Shown here: positions 58,840 through 64,000 of the stretch, one piece after another | Layout: the number at the start of each line of letters is the position of its first letter | Position numbering within the stretch: position 1 is the stretch's first letter | Source: Acephala macrosclerotiorum | Taxonomy: Eukaryota > Ascomycota > Leotiomycetes > Helotiales > Mollisiaceae | Assembly: GCA_014904845.1 (NCBI GenBank) | Contig: MU119326.1 | Location: 94,045 to 158,044 of the forward strand | Length of the DNA stretch: 64,000 bases | Direction: 5' to 3' | Program-made: the position numbers and the translations under genes | Notes under the pieces: model-generated | The model's database searches: none | What the model saw: only the letters and a program-made list of their open reading frames with translations | What the model was told of the DNA's origin: nothing

Positions 58840-59884
58840 TTTCAATTACACCAAATAGGAAAACGTCGTTATATTCGATAGAGACAACTACTAGGCCTTC
58901 GAGAGATCTGCCAAGATTGCACTTCAAGTTGCTAGAGCTCGTAAAATCGCTAACGGCAATAAGGACAGACCCGGTGGACTAAACGCTAATACTACAACTT
59001 CTCGAGAATAGGACGACCGTAATACTCGAGCTATTTAAATACTCTCTTTTATGAAATCTGGATTCTACGGTCGAATTATAGAACACGTCGAAGCAGAGAA
59101 CTTTAAGGCCGTATAGGCAGAACTAGCTAAATTGAATCGAAATAATAATACTACTCATTTGTCTAAAAAGAAGTTCGAGTTTAATTTTAAGAAGCTTCAA
59201 TCTACTAATAGTATTCTATCTCTCTTAAACGATTTGCTCGATTTTCAGCTTTAGCTCTTAAGCACTCCTTTTAGCATCTCAAATGCTAATGTCTGTTCTC
59301 GACTTATATTAGCTCTCTCAATCGAAGGACTGGAAGCTGTCCAATGGATTCAAGCTAAAAATAATGCTTTCTAGCAGCCTTAAGAGATTAAATCAATAGT
59401 TGCATATTTACAGGGTTAAGAATCACAAATCACAGCCTTTATAATCGAGTCTACTACAGCCGAGTCTGCAAATCAATCGATATCTTTAAAGCACCGAAGA
59501 AGGTATCAGCAGCACCGACGAGAAATGGATACTATCAACAATCGAAAGCGTTCTCGATCTCTCCTTTCCTCTGACGAATGGTATTACTATTTTTGCAAGA
59601 AGAAAGAGCATATCTAACGATATTACAAGCGATATAAAAAGTATTCGAAGATTGCCGAAAACGAATCATCCTCCTCTTCAAGCTCCGAGGACGATAAACG
59701 CAAGCGCCGCAAATCATCTTATCGAGATAAAGACAGAGACAAAAATAAGGGCAAAGGCAAAAAGAGAGCTCACAGCGTTGCATTCGCAGGCTCTGCTCGA
59801 ATTCCCGATCTTGAGACTGAAGATTTCAAGGCCAGTCTTGAGACTTATAGCAAGACTAAATGGCAACTATTTATGTCTGTTTGA
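58840..59884 (+). pseudogene. gag remnant with nine in-frame TAG/TAA codons
   Basis: One unbroken frame of about 340 codons runs to a TGA at 59882-59884. It contains AFERSAKIALQVARARKIAN, SFMKSGFYGRIIEHVEAEN and LILALSIEGLEAVQWIQAKN, typical of Copia gag, followed by a zinc-knuckle-like FCKKKEH segment and a basic Ser/Lys tail (SSSSSSSEDDKRKRRKSSYR). Nine TAG or TAA codons interrupt it, at sites where Gln is likely, with no frameshift. Two zinc-knuckle Cys positions read Tyr. The protein cannot be made as written. Confidence 0.8.
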
Positions 59885-60110
59885 AGAGCCAGTTGTGGCA
59901 CAGAGTAAAGACTCTCTATCTCTATAAACTGGGGGCGCATACATTCATTTGAGAGCCAGACGTGGCACAGAGTAAAGACCTCTCATCTCTCTAAACTGGG
60001 GGCACACACACAGAGCAAGGATTCCCATCTCTATAAACTGGGGCACACAAAAGCCAGATGTGGCAGCATATTTGAGAGCCAAATTGGCAGTCTACACTCC
60101 TTTGGGCTAG
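59885..60110 (+). repeat. Tandem repeat 3' of gag in the LTR element
   Basis: Two near-complete units of about 67 bp start at 59886 and 59953 with GAGCCAG, then TGTGGCACAGAGTAAAGAC and CTATAAACTGGGGGC. A third partial unit (about 60012-60105) repeats CATCTCTATAAACTGGGGC and GCCAGATGTGGCA. The repeats sit where pol would be expected. Confidence 0.75.
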
Positions 60111-60319
60111 GGGGCGTATTGGATATTTCATTGGGGCTAGAGGCACTCCTTGTACTGCACAGACAAAGGCCGAACCTCCACGAAGAGGATGTAGGCGTGC
60201 AGGAGTTTAATGAGGCTTAGGCTAGATATTGGACATTTTGGATATTTGGTCATATGACTTGGTTTTGAGGATATACTCTCATTTTGGGCATCTTAAGCAC
60301 TGTACTCAGCAAGGGGGCG

Positions 60320-60452
60320 TGTTAAGAATCATGTGATTTAGTGCTGAGTCAGTACTGCGGGGTTTAAGAGATCTCTCTCTCTCTCTCTGAGAACCATAAT
60401 CATCAATATCATCAATAACAACAATAATCATCAAAATCATCAAATCTTCACA
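60320..60452 (+). repeat. 3' LTR (133 bp)
   Basis: Same ends as the 5' LTR, with one more CT dinucleotide. The duplicated target base pairs follow at 60453. Confidence 0.93.
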
Positions 60453-63422
60453 GGTTTCAGCTTCGTGACCTCGAGGTTTGAACCACCCTTGTTGAGACAA
60501 ATTGTTTGTGCAAGGGAGCCGGAGCTGGGGAGCCGATGTTGATTTGTGATGGGCAGGTAGATGAAGGGGTGCAATCCGGGACGGTGATCCAGTCTTCTTC
60601 ATTTGTTAATTGTTCTAGGAGTCGGTCGGGGAGGTTGATGCACTGTCGGAGAGGATGACATATTGGGTGCCACCGTTTGAGAAGATTGTGAGTATGGTGA
60701 AGTGGCTGCCGACGAGGGAAGCTGGCTGTCACAGTGACGGAGGAGATAATTGGGATGATTGTCCCTAGCGCTGGTAGGTCTTGGGATGTGAAAGTGCCAT
60801 TGTTGTCAAGGTTTGCGGCCGAGCTCACTTTGACGCTGTTGTAGGGACCGTCACTTTTCGTGCTGAAAGCATAGCCGAGGAGATTCAGAGCTGATTTCCC
60901 AGTGTTCTGAATCAGAAATGTACTACTAGATCCCCTGCAGAAGCAGCTGAACCAACTACGATACCTGGAAATGTAACCTGAAGCGGACTTATCGACAAGA
61001 AAGGTCCTTTGACAACTGCCTTCCCAGTGAGACTGATGCTTTGTTCAGAGGAATATCTGGAGTCTTTGCTAGTCGTCGTGATCGATGTCAGAGCAGACGA
61101 TAGGACTCCTGGGGAAACTGAAGGCGAGTTGGTAATGCCGCTATTGAGCACATGGTTGGTGAGATTTAAAGTGACAGGGAAAGAAAACGAGGCACCGCTG
61201 CTCAAGCTTCCAGTAGGTAAGCTCGAATCCTGAGCTTGGTACATCGGGTTGCTGAGTATCAACCCCTGTATTCGTGATGGCAGTGTTGGCAACGCACGTG
61301 ACAGTCAGGGTGCTGGCTGTTCCAATCTGGACCGACCGAAGTCTACTGGCGAGGTACAGTTGAGAGGAGCGGCAACAGGGGCTCCAAATCCAAAAATGGA
61401 GCCTCCAGAAGTGGTCAAGCAATACCTTCCATCACCGAAAGCGACCCGAGAGAATTTGGTGAGCCCTCCCATCGCTAGAAGAGGAATCTCCACCATTTGC
61501 CCATTGACAGGAACTGCATGATACACTCTCACGCCATTCGTGTCGCAAATCCATAGAATGGCGGTCCCAGACTGACCATTTAGTGCCGTGATTGTCGCTG
61601 GTCCGACACCAACTGCACCTGCAGCAGAGTCGCTAGTTTATGCCATGAGTGTGAAGCTTGGCCTGCCTTTGGTGTCGGACCCCAGAAAGTAGGCGTTTGT
61701 AAGATTACCGACCAGAGAGATGTACAGAAAGCCTCCTTCGAGCGGGTAAGTGCAAGGATTCCCGAAGATCATTCCTATCAGTTGAGAGTGCAAAAGGAGT
61801 GGTATTGTGATGTCTAATCTGCCCGTTTAGCTAAGTGGGAACGTTCCCTTAATAAAGTGAATTCACTAGTGCATCCAGTCCAGCTGAGACAACCTATATA
61901 AGCCGATGCTCGATCGAGCGTGAGACCTCATTCCCACATTAATCACTGTCTTAGTGCATTCTCCACCAATATCACCTGAATACGAGTTCTCAACTGACAA
62001 TTCCGTTGCCTGAATGCAAAGGTTAAAAATGTCCTCCATTCCCAGAGACATCGAGAAGACTTGCCTGGCGGTGTCAATTTTTGAAGTATAGCATCTCCAC
62101 TGGATGAACCCATCTTATACCCACCCAAATCGTCAGCATTCGCAATGAAGCAATCCCCATTCTTCCCACAACCACACGGAGGGATCAGGCAACACCACAC
62201 CACCGGAGCCCAAGTCCCGGTCTCCATTGTCCATCGCGCCATAGGTGGCCGGCCGGAAATAATCTCACCGGGCCAAATCACCATTTGAGTTGACCATCAG
62301 ATTGATGATGCACTCTTGAAGCGTAATGAACATGACCCGGTGCAGCTGTTTATTAATTGATTCCTGCAACTCTCCCATTCCCACTAGCGACGAAAAGATG
62401 TCCAGAAATTATCGGATGCAACAGCTGATCCCGCCATCCAGACACCAGCGGCTCCACCTCCGCCATTCCATGTCCCGACTTGAGCTGGTGTCCCAGCACC
62501 ACCGACTGTTGCATAGGCAGTAACGAACTTTCTAGATGTGCTCATGCCGATGACCCATTCGGTCACAATGAGCGCCGAAGCTAGCAAAGACAACACCATT
62601 AATTAGGTTCAGACCGTTCTTTGGAGATAGTTGCCACCAGTAAAGCGGCGGGTGTTGTCATTGTCAGCTGTGAAATATCAGTCAGGCATTACGTGTAGAA
62701 TAATGAAACTCACCCATTGCGCCTTGGATGTTGGTAAGGAAGCCAGACCTCTCCTTTAAAGTGGCGGCATCAATGGCATAGAATCGATATCCTGCGTTTT
62801 GCCAACCGCTTTGTCCGTGAGCTAGATATCCCTTGGCCCAGAAGTAGACAGTGTCGACACTCGGATCGATGACTGGCGTGCTGGTAATTCTAATAGTCTG
62901 GCTAATGTCATTACAGGAAGGGAGATCCGAGACGATGAATGGTCCCTCGCCCTCCGTTGACAAATCCTGTGATGCGATCAGAGAACCGTTCACCGCGTCC
63001 AAGGAGTAGATCCTGTTGGCTTTAGAGAAAGTGAGAACGACTTGCCGACCTAGGCTGCTTGGTGTGTAGACTAAATTGCGTAGTATTCATCTTGGTTGCC
63101 CTGGACCGAGGCTCAGTATGACCAGATCTGGCCGAAGCTACCTACAGTGGTGTTGTTGGGGTCTACGTTGTGGTTTAGAAGATAACTGGACTGGGGAGAG
63201 TCTTCCTCTCGATCGGATACTTGAACTTGGCGGGAAAAGACTTTGCAACGCACCTCCATCCATGAGATTATTGGTAGCGTGCGAAGCAAAAGCTGGCATG
63301 AAGAGACCGAAACTCCATAGCAAGGAGGCCGCAAGTATAGTTTCATGGTTACTTTCGCAGTGCAAAATCTGAATCTAGTTTATGGAAAAACAACAAGAAC
63401 AAGAATCAGTCAAAAGGGAAAT

Positions 63423-63890
63423 TGTTAGAAAAACAGGTAGGATTCGAATGTGATTCACGTGAATAGAGCACGGCGAATACGGATTACAAGGCTAGCTTCG
63501 TATGAGCTAATCTAATGATATTGTATTTTATTGTGTTTACTCTTTTATTTAAAGAGGGAATGCTTAATATATAGAATATCTAGTGCGTCGTACGAGACGC
63601 AGATGGTTTTATCGATTGCGTTAGCGCACTCGACACGTGATTTAGTATTTCGAATTACGCTTTTTGCGATACTAGCAATTTTTTCTTTATAGTAAGAAAT
63701 ATTATACGACGCGCTAAATATTTAAAAGAGCGTAATTAAAAAGCGTTATAAAAAAATAAATTAAAAAAAGTAAATTTATAATATTACTATACGTAATACG
63801 TAATTTAATTTTGTAATTTAACGTTGTATAACGTTAATAAGTATAAAAAAAGTTTTTTATTTTTTATTTTTATTTTATTTTTTTTAATTT
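63423..63890. mobile_element. Possible start of another LTR element
   Basis: From TGTTAGAAAAACAGGTAGGA at 63423 the sequence changes character. It passes through a TATA-like, AT-rich stretch with GCGTCGTACGAGACGC and CGCGCTAAATATTT motifs and looks like an LTR followed by an AT-rich decayed interior. The other end and target duplication lie outside the window, so this is a guess based on the TG start and the composition break. Confidence 0.3.
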
Positions 63891-63907
63891 TAATAATAGT
63901 AGTAGTA

Positions 63908-64000
<93 letters not shown>
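63891..64000. repeat. TAA trinucleotide microsatellite
   Basis: An imperfect start (TAATAATAGTAGTAGTAATAG) passes into an uninterrupted (TAA)n run that continues to the end of the window. Confidence 0.95.

Larger units (their letters stand above)
58566..60452 (+). mobile_element. Short LTR retroelement carrying only gag
   Basis: A 1887-bp element is bounded by direct LTRs (58566-58696 and 60320-60452) with TG...CA ends. Directly after the 5' LTR, TGGTAGCAACGCC is a candidate tRNA-iMet primer-binding site (TGGTAGC...). Directly before the 3' LTR, AAGGGGGCG is a candidate polypurine tract. The target duplication is AGTTT (58561-58565) against GGTTT (60453-60457), one mismatch. Inside is a gag-like frame but no protease, integrase, reverse transcriptase or RNase H. 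It is non-autonomous and Copia-like in layout, similar in concept to the TR-GAG elements described in plants. Insertion is in a proline-encoding spot of the propeller/WSC pseudogene. Confidence 0.92.
57518..63346 (-). pseudogene. Secreted PQQ-like beta-propeller / ASH-repeat / WSC protein, disrupted
   Basis: Fragments in order along the minus strand rebuild one large protein gene. The start at 63346 has a split signal-peptide region, followed by NHNVDPNNTTVGSFGQIWSY. Then come propeller blades (RIYSLDAVNGSLIASQDLS, ATLKERSGFLTNIQGAMG, NGGGGAAGVWMAGSAVASD, ANADDLGGYKMGSSSGDAIL, YHAVPVNGQMVEIPLLAMGG). Next are ASH/HYDIN-like immunoglobulin repeats (SISPLQVTFPGIVVGSAASA, FTSQDLPALGTIIPIISSVT). 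The C-terminus is a WSC module (TECWVGNAIP, CMNYACSGDGSQWCGGYGGY) with a Ser/Thr tail to 57518. Frame changes occur near 61330, 61240, 60700 and elsewhere. A MITE (58255-58462) and an LTR element (58566-60452) are inserted in the ASH part. WSC domains bind glucan or other carbohydrates, so the parent gene probably encoded a cell-surface or secreted carbohydrate-related oxidoreductase-like protein (inference). Confidence 0.82.

Noticed and set aside
58840..59884. Reassignment of UAG/UAA to glutamine in the gag frame
   Set aside because: Normal CAA/CAG codons persist, zinc-knuckle Cys positions are also mutated and the LTRs show RIP-type changes, so simple decay explains the stops.

Overview
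The window is nuclear DNA of a filamentous ascomycete. Genes carry several introns of about 45-66 nt with GTAAGT-type donors and CTAAC/CTGAC branch sites. The protein set (Pom34, Hid1, AA9 lytic polysaccharide monooxygenase with CBM1, Git3-like GPCR, PigL_N/ankyrin protein, WSC protein) is typical of Pezizomycotina. A helotialean (Leotiomycetes) origin is my guess from protein flavour only. I joined all exons by hand and required frame continuity at every junction.

Layout. 0.2-9.3 kb is housekeeping: an acyl-CoA-synthetase-like AMP-binding protein, the nucleoporin Pom34, the Golgi trafficking protein Hid1 and an epoxide-hydrolase-like protein without its catalytic residues. 9.8-13.2 kb holds a BTB/POZ gene with a repeat-encoded Cys/Arg/Ser tail and a broken tandem paralogue. 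13.8-16.6 kb is an ankyrin-type protein with a fungal N-terminal domain. 17.1-19.1 kb is a degenerate repeat-protein gene. 19.6-25.2 kb has a small Cys/His protein, a truncated arylsulfotransferase, a short Pro/Ser protein and a GPCR. 27.4-31.7 kb has a solo LTR, an O-methyltransferase, a MITE-like inverted repeat and a secreted AA9-CBM1 enzyme. 33.8-50 kb has an unrecognised membrane protein, an RA-PH protein, an RmlD/MAT2B-like epimerase, an NmrA-like gene with three in-frame TAG codons and a SET/MYND methyltransferase. 51.2-52.9 kb is a damaged secreted CBM18 gene.

From 53.66 kb to the right end the window is a transposon compartment. It contains a complete but decayed hAT element with CAG/CTG ends and a perfect 8-bp target duplication. 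It also contains a large secreted beta-propeller/WSC gene, now a pseudogene, interrupted by a TA-flanked MITE and a short LTR element that keeps only gag. What may be a further LTR and a TAA microsatellite close the window. Differences between the two LTRs of the gag-only element, and the stops in its gag, are mostly CpA-to-TpA type changes, which suggests repeat-induced point mutation (RIP).

I found no operon-like functional system. Neighbouring genes look independent. The most informative material is the nested insertions and the set of genes broken by nonsense mutation (NmrA, CBM18, BTB paralogue, propeller/WSC). The tandem BTB pair and the catalytically empty epoxide hydrolase are also worth a second look.
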